Counted from the stretch's first letter, positions 1 to 10,241 are shown. The stretch is 64,000 nt of DNA from an uncultured Candidatus Saccharibacteria bacterium (GCA_947169915.1 CAMVRN010000004.1:1-64000); one strand, 5' to 3'. The notes: generated by a model not told the origin, from the letters alone. Translations and numbers: made by a program.

Positions 1-56
1 AATAAGAAAACTAATAAAATGATCGTGCGTAGTCGTCACGAAGGAAAGAGGAAATA

Positions 57-356
57 ATGTCTCGTAGTTTGAAAAAAGGTCCTTTCGTGGACTACAAGCT
101 AGAAAAGAAGATTAAAGCCCTCTCTCTTGAGGACCGCACCGTAATCAAGACTTGGGCCCGCCAATCTACTATCTCTCCCGAGATGGTCGGTCGCACAATC
201 GCTGTGCACAATGGTAAAACCCATGTCCCAGTCCTCGTTAGCGAGAACATGGTCGGTCATAAGCTCGGAGAGTTCGCTCCCACCCGCAAGTTCAAACGCC
301 ACGGTGGTAAAAAAGCAGCTGAAGCTGCTGCCGCTGCAGGGAAAGGAGACGCATAA
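57..356 (+). CDS. rpsS: 30S ribosomal protein S19 (uS19)
   Basis: [19 protein letters not shown]...[20 protein letters not shown] is typical S19; operon context. Confidence 0.97.
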   Translation: MSRSLKKGPFVDYKLEKKIKALSLEDRTVIKTWARQSTISPEMVGRTIAVHNGKTHVPVLVSENMVGHKLGEFAPTRKFKRHGGKKAAEAAAAAGKGDA

Positions 357-769
357 TGTCTACCGTATTCTCTCATGCATATATTAAAGGTGTAGATTCT
401 ATGCCTCGCAAGACCAGCGTCGTCGCCGCTCTAGTTCGCGACCGCTACGTCTCTGATGCAGTTGTTATTCTTGAGCACACACCACGTCGCGCTGCTCGCG
501 CAGTTCTTAAGGCAGTTGAATCCGCCAATGCTAACCTCTTAAACGTCAACCCATCCGTTGACCCAAAGACTATTCGCATTGCTCGTATCTCTGTCACAGC
601 CGGAACCCGCATTCGTCGCTATGTTCCAGCTTCCCGCGGTCGCGCACTTCCATTCGAAAAAGTCTCTTCTAACATCTTTGTCGAAGTTGCTGGTGAAGAG
701 AAAGAGAAAAAAGTCGAAAAGAAATCAGACAAAAAAGCTGATAAAAAAGAAGATAAGGAGAAAAAGTAA
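356..769 (+). CDS. rplV: 50S ribosomal protein L22 (uL22) with Lys/Glu-rich C-terminal tail
   Basis: Position between rpsS and rpsC; TPRRAARAVLKAVESANAN...RIRRYVPASRGRA motif; KEKKVEKKSDKKADKKEDKEKK tail. Confidence 0.92.
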   Translation: MSTVFSHAYIKGVDSMPRKTSVVAALVRDRYVSDAVVILEHTPRRAARAVLKAVESANANLLNVNPSVDPKTIRIARISVTAGTRIRRYVPASRGRALPFEKVSSNIFVEVAGEEKEKKVEKKSDKKADKKEDKEKK

Positions 770-1395
770 TGGGACAGAAAGTTAATCCTATTTCCTATCG
801 TCTCCAAGTCAGCAAAGATTGGTCGTCCAAATGGTATACCAAAAAGACAGACTTCAAAAATTGGCTGATTGAAGACATTAAAATCCGCGAATACGTCGAG
901 GACCGCTTCAAGAGCCGCCCGACCATCGCAAAAGTTAACATTGAGCGCTCTGCGAACCTTACTACCATCACAATCCTCACCGCTAAAGCAGGTGCGGTCA
1001 TCGGCAAACAAGGTGCAGGTATCAATGAGATGAAAAAAGAGCTCGAAAAAATCGTCTCTGGTCCAATTCGCATCAACGTCGAAGAAGTTAAAAAACCAGA
1101 ACTCAATGCCAAACTCGTTGCCGAAAATATCGGCTTCCAACTTGGCAAACGTATGAACTTCCGCCGTGCAGTCAAAATGGCATGCCAATCAACCATGTCC
1201 GCTGGCGCACAAGGTGTTCGTATCGAAGTCTCTGGCCGTCTAAATGGCGCAGAAATGTCCCGCCGCGAAAAGTTCATCGAAGGCTCAGTCCCTCTACACA
1301 CTCTTCGTGCTGATATCGATTTCTACTGCCATCACGCCCAAACAATCGCTGGCGTCGTCGGTGTTAAAGTTTGGATTTACAAAGGGGAGAAATAA
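769..1395 (+). CDS. rpsC: 30S ribosomal protein S3 (uS3)
   Basis: MGQKVNPISYRLQ...KH-type domain GAVIGKQGAGINEMKKEL; operon context. Confidence 0.97.
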   Translation: MGQKVNPISYRLQVSKDWSSKWYTKKTDFKNWLIEDIKIREYVEDRFKSRPTIAKVNIERSANLTTITILTAKAGAVIGKQGAGINEMKKELEKIVSGPIRINVEEVKKPELNAKLVAENIGFQLGKRMNFRRAVKMACQSTMSAGAQGVRIEVSGRLNGAEMSRREKFIEGSVPLHTLRADIDFYCHHAQTIAGVVGVKVWIYKGEK

Positions 1396-1397
1396 TT

Positions 1398-1817
1398 ATG
1401 GCACTACTTCTACCTAAGAAAACCGCACACCGCAAAGTCCGCAAGGGCAAAAACGAAGGCGTAGCAACTCGTTGCAACACCGTAGCCTTCGGCGACTATG
1501 GACTTATGTCCCTTGATAACGAGCGTGTTAACTCTCGTCAAATCGAGGCCGCTCGTCAAGCTATCACCCGTTATATCAAACGCGGTGGTAAAATCTGGAT
1601 TCGCATTTTCCCACACACCCCAGTCACCAAAAAACCGCTAGACGTTAAAATGGGTAGCGGTAAAGGTGAACCACAGTTCTTTGTAGCAAAAGTCAAAGCT
1701 GGTACCGTCATGTTCGAAATCGGCGACGTCACCGATGAGCAAGCTAAAGAAGCTCTTCGCCTCGCCGGTCACAAACTTCCGGTTCGTACAAAAATTATTA
1801 AGAAAGAGGAGTTCTAA
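1398..1817 (+). CDS. rplP: 50S ribosomal protein L16 (uL16)
   Basis: [39 protein letters not shown] at 1398 preferred over the track start at 1371. Confidence 0.96.
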   Translation: MALLLPKKTAHRKVRKGKNEGVATRCNTVAFGDYGLMSLDNERVNSRQIEAARQAITRYIKRGGKIWIRIFPHTPVTKKPLDVKMGSGKGEPQFFVAKVKAGTVMFEIGDVTDEQAKEALRLAGHKLPVRTKIIKKEEF

Positions 1818-1819
1818 TT

Positions 1820-2143
1820 ATGGCACACACATTAGTCGGGATTGTTTCCTCCGATAAACGTGACAAGACCATTACCGTCTCCATCGAAAATCGCGAAACC
1901 CACCCACTCTATCGCAAGCAATATACGAAAACCCGTAAATACACTGCTCACGATGAGAAAAACGAAGCTCACTTGGGCGATAAGGTCGAAATCGTCGCCT
2001 GCCGTCCGCTCTCCAAGACCAAATCTTTCAAGTTGGTCAAGGTCATCGAACGTTCCCATGGCTCTGTCGAGCTCAAGGAAGATGTCAACGATGTTCTCGG
2101 AACGAACAAAGTTGAGGAATCTTCTGAAGAAGGAGAGAAATAA
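1820..2143 (+). CDS. rpsQ: 30S ribosomal protein S17 (uS17)
   Basis: [54 protein letters not shown]. Confidence 0.95.
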   Translation: MAHTLVGIVSSDKRDKTITVSIENRETHPLYRKQYTKTRKYTAHDEKNEAHLGDKVEIVACRPLSKTKSFKLVKVIERSHGSVELKEDVNDVLGTNKVEESSEEGEK

Positions 2144-2511
2144 TGATTCAACAAGAAACAAGATTAAAGGTTGCTGACAACAGTGGCGCAAAAGAACTCG
2201 GAGTCATCCGCGTTCTCGGCGGTACTCGTGCTAGATACGCACGCGTAGGCGACATTGTCACCTGTTCCGTCAAAGATGCCTCCCCAACTGGTGGCGTCAA
2301 GAAAAAAGCCGTTGTCCGCGCCGTTATCGTCCGCACTCGTCAACAAATTCGTCGCCCAGATGGTTCTACCATCCGCTTCGACGACAATGCTGCAGTGCTT
2401 GTTAACGACGACAAAACCCCACGTGGTACTCGTGTTTTCGGCCCAGTTCCTCGCGAACTTCGCGACCTTGGCTTCTCCAAGATTATCAGCTTAGCACCGG
2501 AGGTACTCTAA
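2143..2511 (+). CDS. rplN: 50S ribosomal protein L14 (uL14)
   Basis: [27 protein letters not shown]. Confidence 0.98.
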   Translation: MIQQETRLKVADNSGAKELGVIRVLGGTRARYARVGDIVTCSVKDASPTGGVKKKAVVRAVIVRTRQQIRRPDGSTIRFDDNAAVLVNDDKTPRGTRVFGPVPRELRDLGFSKIISLAPEVL

Positions 2512-2512
2512 T

Positions 2513-3091
2513 ATGGCTACGAAAACTGCTAAATATACCCCACGCTTGAAAGAGCTTTATCTCAACGACATTGAGAAAAAACTCCAGAAAGAATTAAAAC
2601 TTGATAATATCAACCAAGTTCCAAAACTCGACAAAGTCGTCATCTCTGCAGGCGTCGGTAAGAAACGTGAAGACAAGCGCTTCACCGAAACCGTTGAACT
2701 TACCCTTGAGAAAATCACCGGTCAAGCTCCAACTTCCCGCCTTGCCAAGAAATCTATTGCAACCTTCAAAATTCGTAAAGGAATGGGCGCACCTGTTGGC
2801 TACCTCGTAACTCTCAGAAACGACAAGATGTACGAATTCGTTGACCGCCTTATCAACGTCGCACTTCCACACGTCCGCGATTTCCACGGTGTCCCAACTA
2901 CTTCGTTCGACAAGCAAGGGAACTACTCTCTTGGCCTCCGCGAACAAACAGTTTTCCCAGAAATCACATTTGAAGATTCCGCCGTTCTTCACGGTCTCGA
3001 AATCACATTCATTATCAAAAATGGTTCAAAGGAAGGAAGCAAAAAGTTGTTAGAACTCTTTGGCATGCCGTTTGAGAAAGGAGAGAAGTAA
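2513..3091 (+). CDS. rplE: 50S ribosomal protein L5 (uL5)
   Basis: [20 protein letters not shown]...[34 protein letters not shown]. Confidence 0.96.
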   Translation: MATKTAKYTPRLKELYLNDIEKKLQKELKLDNINQVPKLDKVVISAGVGKKREDKRFTETVELTLEKITGQAPTSRLAKKSIATFKIRKGMGAPVGYLVTLRNDKMYEFVDRLINVALPHVRDFHGVPTTSFDKQGNYSLGLREQTVFPEITFEDSAVLHGLEITFIIKNGSKEGSKKLLELFGMPFEKGEK

Positions 3092-3092
3092 T

Positions 3093-3362
3093 ATGGCTAA
3101 AAAGTCTGCTGTTCTCCGTGACCAAAAACGTGCAGAAATGTACAAGAAATATAAAGCTAAACATGATGAGCTAAAAGCTGCTGGCGACCTCGAAGGTCTC
3201 CAAAAGCTTCCACGCAACGCTAGTATCACTCGTCTCAAAAACCGCGATATGCTAGATGGTCGTCCACGTGGTTATATGCGCCGATTCGGCATGAGCCGTA
3301 TCACCTTCCGCGAAAAAGCTTCTAAGGGTGAAATCCCAGGCGTAACAAAGAGTAGCTGGTAG
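3093..3362 (+). CDS. rpsN: 30S ribosomal protein S14 (uS14), zinc-free C- type
   Basis: [20 protein letters not shown]...[33 protein letters not shown]; no CxxC motif. Confidence 0.95.
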   Translation: MAKKSAVLRDQKRAEMYKKYKAKHDELKAAGDLEGLQKLPRNASITRLKNRDMLDGRPRGYMRRFGMSRITFREKASKGEIPGVTKSSW

Positions 3363-3374
3363 GAGAAAGGAAAT

Positions 3375-3776
3375 ATGTCTATACAATCAACTGATCAAAT
3401 CGCTGACCTCTTGACCCGCATCCGTAACTGTTTGATGGTAGGGAAAAACGAAGTTGTTCTCCCAACCTCCAAACTCAAAGTTGCCGTCGTAGAGGCTCTC
3501 AAGAAAGCTGGCTACATTGCCGACTTCGACATCGTCGAGCAAGCTCCTCGCAACGTTCTTCACATCAACATTGCAGAGGAAGGCAAAGTTCCTGCTATTC
3601 ACGAAATCGAGAAAGTTTCTAAACCAGGACGCCGTGTTTACGTCTCTGCAAACGAAATTCCAAAGGTCAAATCCGGCCGTGGGGCTGTCCTTATTTCCAC
3701 CTCTAAAGGTGTCATGACTGGCCGTGAAGCCGTCAAGAACCGCCTCGGTGGAGAAATCCTCGTTCGCGTTTGGTAA
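3375..3776 (+). CDS. rpsH: 30S ribosomal protein S8 (uS8)
   Basis: DQIADLLTRIRNCLMVGKNEVVLPTSKLK...STSKGVMTGREAVKNRLGGEILVRVW. Confidence 0.96.
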   Translation: MSIQSTDQIADLLTRIRNCLMVGKNEVVLPTSKLKVAVVEALKKAGYIADFDIVEQAPRNVLHINIAEEGKVPAIHEIEKVSKPGRRVYVSANEIPKVKSGRGAVLISTSKGVMTGREAVKNRLGGEILVRVW

Positions 3777-3792
3777 TCTTACCTCCTAAATC

Positions 3793-3820
3793 ACCCCTGC
3801 TAAACAGGGGTGATTTTTGT
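3793..3820 (+). terminator. Intrinsic terminator of the ribosomal operon fragment
   Basis: TCACCCCTG ctaaa CAGGGGTGA followed by TTTTT. Confidence 0.85.
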
Positions 3821-3840
3821 ATCAAGGCCATACAATTCTA

Positions 3841-3869
3841 TTGACTTTTTATCAAGCTTATGCTATAAT
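3841..3869 (+). promoter_or_regulatory. Sigma70-type promoter, TTGACT-17-TATAAT with extended -10
   Basis: TTGACT 3841-3846, TGcTATAAT with the hexamer at 3864-3869. Confidence 0.8.
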
Positions 3870-3938
3870 AAAAGTATCTTTGGCGAATCCTGGGAGGGAG
3901 AAAGCTAGAGAAGAATTTTTATAAGGAGGGCGCTAAAA

Positions 3939-4478
3939 ATGCGTACCATCATTGGCAAACTCGTTATCGACCTCGCCCCTGTTCAAAGCCTGCAACTCGA
4001 AATCAAGGATGGAGAGGTTGCAACTCTTGGCAAGCTTCTCGAAAGGGACGCGGACCAAACCCCAGAAGATACCGTCCATGCTTTTGGACGCTCAGGTCGT
4101 TTGTTCTTCAAGAAAGCAGCTAACGGAGAGGACCCTGCAAGGGAATACATTATCCCGCACGACTATTTGATTATGAAGAAGGCGCATTATTGTTTCATGG
4201 CGACCGACAACGATACCTTTGGAGTTGTTGACCTCTGTCTGGAAAAGGATAATAACTATATCATCCTCAGAAAATCCCAGACTAATCCAGATGTAATCGT
4301 GCTCGACCTGCAAAGAGACCTCATTCTTAATTTTGAAAGCATACTCGAGTACGACATCTTCATCACGAAACTTGCTCCAGAAGAAGTAGCAAGCCTGCCT
4401 GTTCCGTCCTGGGAGAATGGCTCCTATCAGTTTAACGAATCTGAGTTCGAACCTGTCGGTACCGATACTAAAGCCTAA
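3939..4478 (+). CDS. Hypothetical protein, monocistronic
   Basis: Strong SD (aaggaggg), own promoter and terminator; no recognised domain. Confidence 0.75.
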   Translation: MRTIIGKLVIDLAPVQSLQLEIKDGEVATLGKLLERDADQTPEDTVHAFGRSGRLFFKKAANGEDPAREYIIPHDYLIMKKAHYCFMATDNDTFGVVDLCLEKDNNYIILRKSQTNPDVIVLDLQRDLILNFESILEYDIFITKLAPEEVASLPVPSWENGSYQFNESEFEPVGTDTKA

Positions 4479-4494
4479 CCTCCTCCTGAACAAA

Positions 4495-4524
4495 AGCCCC
4501 GCAATCACGCGGGGCCTTTTTTAA
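4495..4524. terminator. Bidirectional intrinsic terminator between convergent genes
   Basis: gCCCCGCaatcacGCGGGGCcttttttaatt. Confidence 0.8.
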
Positions 4525-6056
4525 TTCACCTTTTCTCTTATTAACTTTTCGCCGCTTTCATCCGAGGTAAAATAATACAGCCACCTATTATTTCCAGAAA
4601 TAGTCACCGCCCTACCGCCCATCACGCCAGAGTTAACAAGTTTTCTCTCGTTGAGTCCATCATAGTCAAGCACCGAAAGCTCTCCCGTCTCGAAATTGAG
4701 ACGATACCTCAAATACTCATCAATCCAGCCAGTTTTCTCGGCGTTCACGGCCGTCGTCTTCATCGCTTCAAGGTCAAAGACTTTCGTTCCACCTTCCTCG
4801 TCCTTAAATTCAAACACCATCCCTTTGCCACGTTTCTTTATACTAGCCGTCCTAGTCTCAAGTTTCTCCTCAAACACTATTTCCGCATCATCGTTGCTCG
4901 TAAACCACCCGTTTTTACTGTAAATCACAAACCCCTCCTCTTCAACGACACCTACATAACTATCCTGAAAATATTGCATCGTCGCAATTAACGTATCAGA
5001 ATTCGTTCCCGCAATCAGAAAGCTTTCCTCTTCACCAACGCGATAAGCCCGAACTTGCCACTTCGAATTATCTTTAATTGCTAATCCATCATCAAGCATT
5101 GATTCTTCTTTTTTCTTTGCGTTTTCCGAATCAATCAAGTACACCACCTTATCCCCATCATTATCAAACCTTATCACTTTTTCAAGCAGCACATCGCTGA
5201 GTTTTTTCTCTCGGATATTCGCCTCAAAGAACTCTCCGTCCGTATCGAGAACGAGAAGTTTGTCCCCAGCCTCGCTCTCAAATTTTATATCAGAAACAAC
5301 AATTTTGTCGCATTTTCGCTCCGCGCTTCCTTCGTCGTCTACCCCCTGTTTAGTGGCGCAATTTTCCAAAACCTCACTTATCCAAACTGTCTCTTTTTCG
5401 TCCCTCAAATTAATCGCCACCCAAGCGCCATTGACTTTCGCAAGCAACCTCTCACTATTTCCGCTCCATTCGGCGTCATTTATCGTCTTAAACTCAATCG
5501 ACGCACCATTCACGTTCCTAACGTCCAACAATTTCTTCTCTGGCTTATTTTCATTCAAATTCAGAACATACATCTTTCCGCCTTCAACAATCACCATCTT
5601 CTCATGATTCGGGGAAACATTTACGAACCTGACAAGTTTCTCGCCACTCAAAATCGTCTCCTTTTCTCGCTCCGTCTTAAATAACCGCGCATAGTTCAAA
5701 CGATACATTAATCCCTCCGTCACATCCACAACCTTTGTCCACTCGTCAAAGCCTTCCTTTTTAAATATAATCTCGTGCTGTCCGGCAATCATTGTCCGGC
5801 TCGCATTAGTACTTAAAAGCAGCGGCGCTTCTCCATCAATAAAAATCGTGGCACCAGTCGGAATCGATGACATTTGCACCAAACCAGACCTCTCAACCAC
5901 ATCTCCTGCGCCTCCAATCCCCCTAAGATTAAAACTATACCCCATCACGACGAGCGTCAAAAATCCAACCAGAAGAATAACCGACAAAAACATTAACGCC
6001 TCAGTAACAATCAACCGAACGTGTGCGCGTCTTTCTATCTTTTCTTGTTCGTCCAT
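4521..6056 (-). CDS. Membrane-anchored PEGA-domain protein with beta-propeller-like C-terminal region
   Basis: N-terminal TM, then MSSIPTGATIFIDGEAPLLLSTNASRTMIAGQHEIIFKKEGFDEWTKVVDV (PEGA-like). Confidence 0.75.
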   Translation of the reverse strand: MDEQEKIERRAHVRLIVTEALMFLSVILLVGFLTLVVMGYSFNLRGIGGAGDVVERSGLVQMSSIPTGATIFIDGEAPLLLSTNASRTMIAGQHEIIFKKEGFDEWTKVVDVTEGLMYRLNYARLFKTEREKETILSGEKLVRFVNVSPNHEKMVIVEGGKMYVLNLNENKPEKKLLDVRNVNGASIEFKTINDAEWSGNSERLLAKVNGAWVAINLRDEKETVWISEVLENCATKQGVDDEGSAERKCDKIVVSDIKFESEAGDKLLVLDTDGEFFEANIREKKLSDVLLEKVIRFDNDGDKVVYLIDSENAKKKEESMLDDGLAIKDNSKWQVRAYRVGEEESFLIAGTNSDTLIATMQYFQDSYVGVVEEEGFVIYSKNGWFTSNDDAEIVFEEKLETRTASIKKRGKGMVFEFKDEEGGTKVFDLEAMKTTAVNAEKTGWIDEYLRYRLNFETGELSVLDYDGLNERKLVNSGVMGGRAVTISGNNRWLYYFTSDESGEKLIREKVN

Positions 6057-6178
6057 AATAAAGCAGTTTCTAGGTAAGATTATACCATAAATAATTTCGA
6101 AAAATAGCTATTGCTTTTCTATTCCGCTTAAATTATTATAGATATAAGTATTATCAAAAGCGAGGTATAATTTTAATC

Positions 6179-7156
6179 ATGGTAAATGCAGCAACAGTCG
6201 ACCACACGAGCCTTTCCAGCTCAGCGTCCCATCGCCGTGTTCAACGATCGACTACTCTTAACAGAAAATACGTGAAGAAGCCTACAAAGGTTAGTGTTTC
6301 TGAATCTGCTGCCAAAGCCCGCGCTGACGATTTAAGACGCCGTCAGGCCCTCGCCGAAAAAATCAATAGCGAACGCATTGCTGCCCTTAAAGCCGGCAAA
6401 TCTCTTCGCAGAAACACTGCAGCTACAACCGCGACCTCAGCTGCGAGTGCAGCCGTAGCCACAGCCATAGGCAAAGCTACCGTTACTCCCGCCGCCAAAG
6501 CCGCCATCACTGGCGCTACAGCTCCTCGCCCACTTGCAACCGTTCTGGAAAAAACCTCGTTCTCCCCAGCCACCACCAATACTGCGAAAAAAGCAAAAGA
6601 AACCGCTGTTGAATCTGCCCTGAAATCCGTTGCTACTATGGAAAAGAAATCCGCCCGCATAAAGCTCCCAAAGCTCTCTCCAGCCCGCTCCCTAGGCGTA
6701 AAGAAACTACTCTTAGCTTTCGGTTGCGCCGCCCTTGCCGTTGGTGTTCTTGGCTATTTCATTTCAAACAACACACAAGGTTTCGATTTCCACGTCGCCG
6801 CTATGTCTAGTGGCATTGAAGCGACCTACCCTAAATACGTCCCTCGCGGATACTCTCTATCCGACATTATCTCCGGTGACAAAACCGTTTCAATCACCTT
6901 CAAGGATTCTGAAAACAATTCTTTCACTTTATCCGAAGAAGCCACGACTTGGGATAACGAAACCCTAGAGCAAACCTACGTCAAAGAGACTTGGGGCAAC
7001 AACTACACCTCCATCCGAGAAAACGGCCTCACAATTTTCATCTCGAATTCCGACGCTGCTTGGCTCAACGGCAACATCCTCTACAAGATTAAAGCCTCTG
7101 GATTCAACCTGACAAAGAAGCAGATAAAAAACATCGCCGCTAACGCCAGTAAATAG
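6179..7156 (+). CDS. Hypothetical single-TM protein with Ala/Lys-rich N-terminus
   Basis: Long ORF; TM LLLAFGCAALAVGVLGYFI; TATAAT 7 nt before ATG. Confidence 0.7.
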   Translation: MVNAATVDHTSLSSSASHRRVQRSTTLNRKYVKKPTKVSVSESAAKARADDLRRRQALAEKINSERIAALKAGKSLRRNTAATTATSAASAAVATAIGKATVTPAAKAAITGATAPRPLATVLEKTSFSPATTNTAKKAKETAVESALKSVATMEKKSARIKLPKLSPARSLGVKKLLLAFGCAALAVGVLGYFISNNTQGFDFHVAAMSSGIEATYPKYVPRGYSLSDIISGDKTVSITFKDSENNSFTLSEEATTWDNETLEQTYVKETWGNNYTSIRENGLTIFISNSDAAWLNGNILYKIKASGFNLTKKQIKNIAANASK

Positions 7157-7161
7157 AAATC

Positions 7162-7190
7162 AATCCGCCAAACAAAAGGCGGATTTTTTA
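7162..7190 (+). terminator. Intrinsic terminator
   Basis: AATCCGCC aaacaaaa GGCGGATTTTTT. Confidence 0.8.
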
Positions 7191-7349
7191 TCGCATTAAA
7201 AATCTCTCGGGCGAGTATACAGAACTAATATAAGTAGGGAACAACTAGCCGTTCCTTACCTATTTCTTGCCTCTCCAGCTTCACTAAACCCTCTTCTTAA
7301 TTCTCGAAGGGAACAACTACTTCTCTTATTTATCTAGCGTCAAATAGCA

Positions 7350-7386
7350 GAAAGTAAAAGAGAGGGATTTGTAATCCCTCTCCCTC
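7350..7386 (-). terminator. Intrinsic terminator of the surface-protein gene
   Basis: On the minus strand: GAGAGGGATTacaAATCCCTCTCTTTTACTTT. Confidence 0.7.
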
Positions 7387-7466
7387 CACACTGCCGCTAC
7401 CGTAACAGTTATTTTTTGTGTGTGAGTATGTTTTGGTAGCTCGCTATAGTATTTTGTCCTTATTCA

Positions 7467-10241
7467 TTAATCCCCCACGTACGTACCAAGTTTAATGTAC
7501 ATATCGGTAAGCGTACCGACCAAAGGACGCCAAGCTGTACCACTAATAGTTGCAGAAGCGCCGAACCAAACCTCCGTATCGAAGAAGAATCGAGTAATCG
7601 AAGTGATATCTTGGAATACAACAGGTTCAGATCCGTTTATAGCATAATAAATCTTAACCTTGTCAACCCCGTTTTCTTCGACTGTACGGCGAATAATTCG
7701 AACATGTTTCAGAGTGTCAGCAGGGATATCGTTCTTGGTAGCGCCATTGTTTCCTTTCCATTTTTGAGTAATTTCAACATTCGTGTTGCTATTACTGTAA
7801 CGGCGGAAGACGAAGCCAGGATAGTTGTTTGCGCTGTTTTCTTGCTTCGAATTAACGAATGTTGCTTGACCACCACTAGAAACCTGTGCAGTCGGATCAT
7901 ACTCAATAACACTGAACCCGATTTCAAAATCTTTATCATAATTCTCTTCTATAAAGAGTTGGATATTCGTGTCAATATAATTAACCGCAACATTATTAAC
8001 GGTCTTAGAGCTACAATAAGTACCAGTCATACTGCTGCCACCGTTGAAAGTGCAAGCGTTTGGTTCGTACCAAACAACAGGATAACTTGTCGTACTTTCA
8101 ACCCACCTAGCATAGAACGTCACGTCCTCATCAATCACAGTCTCCGGAGTAACCTCGGTATTATATGTAGTATCAGTATACCAACCAAAGAATATATTGT
8201 CCGTTTTCGTAGCCGTCGGAAGCGAGCCAATTGCCGTATTATCTACTATTTCATCACTATTGCGTGAAGGAGTACCGCCTTGAGCATTATAAGTCACTGT
8301 GCGCTTCGGAAGCTCTTCAACAACCTCAACCGTAAAAGTTTTAGTTTCATGAGAAGTTGTGCCGGTCATAGTAATAGTCACCGTACCTTCTGATACACCA
8401 GTCAAAACTCCAGTTGTTGAATCAATCGTAGCAATGCCAGTGTTGCTCGATGCAAACGTATATGGTTCAAGTTCTGCAGAATTCGTAACCTGAACAGTCA
8501 TATTATTACCAACCACAAGGAGAGTTCCGACGTTAGAAATATCCGCTAATGTCACATCACTCAACCATTGTGCATGATAAGTTGTCGAATGAGCCGGCTG
8601 GACCGGGAAAGTAATTTGGGTGCCGCCGGTCGCCGCGGTAAACCAGCCCTGGAACAAATGATGCGCATACGTCGTAGTTGGAGAAGAGTCAATTGTATCT
8701 CCTGCATCAAGTAGCACCGACTGCACCGCACTGCCGCCATGTGCATTAAAAGTAATAGTATATTGAGCTACGCTTTGGTGATGTTCGAGAGAGATAGACG
8801 ACAAAGGCACCTCAATAGCGGGACGTGCACCATTCAATTTCGAAGATGTAGTAATTGAGCGTCCGGCCGTCTGTACGCGCGCATTATTGGTACTACCAAG
8901 CCACCAACCATCGACATAATCAGTGGTAGCAAAGTTCGACCGCTCAAGAAGATAAATACATTTCCCGTTAGTTCCGAGGTTAGTTAGACTATTGTCACAA
9001 GCCGTTCGAGCTTCATTATAAGTTAAAAAGCGAGATGGCAATCCGTCAAATTGAACCAAGTCCGTATTACTCCATGTTGAAGTCGTCGGCAATCTAGTCA
9101 GGGCCATAGCATAGTTTTCGTTGGCATTAGAAATATTCTTGTGATATATTAATACTCCATTATTACCATTAGCTGCGACATAATAGAACATCTCATCCGC
9201 TTCGCTATAGGTACCATCACTGTTGACGTCGCACACAAAGGCATTTCCTGGAGCGACTCCAGAATTTTGATCTACAAGAGAACCATAGGTAATCGTTTGC
9301 CCTGCATATCCCGCAGCAGAACACCCGCCATTATCGGTTCTAGCACATACCTCCGTGTGAAGTGTTCCGGCCGCATAACAGGCATAGGTTTCTTCTACTG
9401 TCCACTGAGCATAGAGAATAATCGTATTTGGAGCCTCAGGATCAATTTCAACAGTACCCTCGACTCCATAGGCAGTACCAGTTCCATCAGCCGAGGTATT
9501 CCAACCACTGAATATGTATCCTTCGCGAGTTGGGGTTTTCGAAGAGAGAGTAACAGTTGCTCCAGAAAGATAGGCTTCAGAATCAGATGGGAAGTTACTG
9601 ACTGTGTCCGTTCCGGCATTTTCAGCGTAATGAACGGCAAAGTTGGAAGCATTTGCCGTTGCAGTAAGAGTAAAGACATTTTGATAAGTACCAGCAGGAG
9701 TATTTTGAGCAACTAAAACACCAAACGTCAAGTTACTAGTGCTTGCTTGTCCATTATTGCTATTGTTGGTTGTTGCCAAAATCGCACTACTATTAATTGC
9801 CGGCACAGGTTTATAGTTTATGCCGTCAGTGCTGTATCCATAAGACGCCTCAGTAAAGCCAGATTGGGTAATGCTATCTACTCCTTGCGGAAGCGTAATC
9901 GTCGGAATTGTCACTTCTAGTGTTTCATGCGTAAGGCTCGTGCTAGGACCTGAAGTCTCCATAGCCAACGTATAACCCGTATAGTTCGTAGTCGTAACAG
10001 AAAGTGTCTGCGAACCGGTAGAGAACAACCCAGGAATAGTGCTAATAATCAACGGGCTAGCAGGAGAAATCTCTAGTGACGGCACAGAAACAACCCCAGT
10101 CGTCGCCGAAGAACTCTCCGGCAAAAACTCGGGGTAAGCAAAGAATAGTGAAAAACAGATAATTGCAATTAGCAAAATTGCTCGTTCACAACAGGTGTCT
10201 TTCCCAAAAAAACCTCTTGCCAATTTAATCATAACTCTCAC
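7467..10241 (-). CDS. Large secreted/surface protein with InlB B-repeat-like modules and a Big_2-like Ig domain
   Basis: Hydrophobic N-terminus; repeats of GWNTSADGTGTAY / FQGWFTAATGGTQITFPV / FFGWYTDTTYNTEVTPETVIDEDVTFYARW; Big_2-like ASSNTGIATIDSTTGVLTGVSEGTVTITMTG. Confidence 0.8.
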   Translation of the reverse strand: MRVMIKLARGFFGKDTCCERAILLIAIICFSLFFAYPEFLPESSSATTGVVSVPSLEISPASPLIISTIPGLFSTGSQTLSVTTTNYTGYTLAMETSGPSTSLTHETLEVTIPTITLPQGVDSITQSGFTEASYGYSTDGINYKPVPAINSSAILATTNNSNNGQASTSNLTFGVLVAQNTPAGTYQNVFTLTATANASNFAVHYAENAGTDTVSNFPSDSEAYLSGATVTLSSKTPTREGYIFSGWNTSADGTGTAYGVEGTVEIDPEAPNTIILYAQWTVEETYACYAAGTLHTEVCARTDNGGCSAAGYAGQTITYGSLVDQNSGVAPGNAFVCDVNSDGTYSEADEMFYYVAANGNNGVLIYHKNISNANENYAMALTRLPTTSTWSNTDLVQFDGLPSRFLTYNEARTACDNSLTNLGTNGKCIYLLERSNFATTDYVDGWWLGSTNNARVQTAGRSITTSSKLNGARPAIEVPLSSISLEHHQSVAQYTITFNAHGGSAVQSVLLDAGDTIDSSPTTTYAHHLFQGWFTAATGGTQITFPVQPAHSTTYHAQWLSDVTLADISNVGTLLVVGNNMTVQVTNSAELEPYTFASSNTGIATIDSTTGVLTGVSEGTVTITMTGTTSHETKTFTVEVVEELPKRTVTYNAQGGTPSRNSDEIVDNTAIGSLPTATKTDNIFFGWYTDTTYNTEVTPETVIDEDVTFYARWVESTTSYPVVWYEPNACTFNGGSSMTGTYCSSKTVNNVAVNYIDTNIQLFIEENYDKDFEIGFSVIEYDPTAQVSSGGQATFVNSKQENSANNYPGFVFRRYSNSNTNVEITQKWKGNNGATKNDIPADTLKHVRIIRRTVEENGVDKVKIYYAINGSEPVVFQDITSITRFFFDTEVWFGASATISGTAWRPLVGTLTDMYIKLGTYVGD

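Noticed and set aside
1371-1397. N-terminal extension of L16 (MDLQRGEII...)
   Set aside because: Overlaps the end of rpsC; the conserved L16 start is ATG 1398 with SD ggggag.
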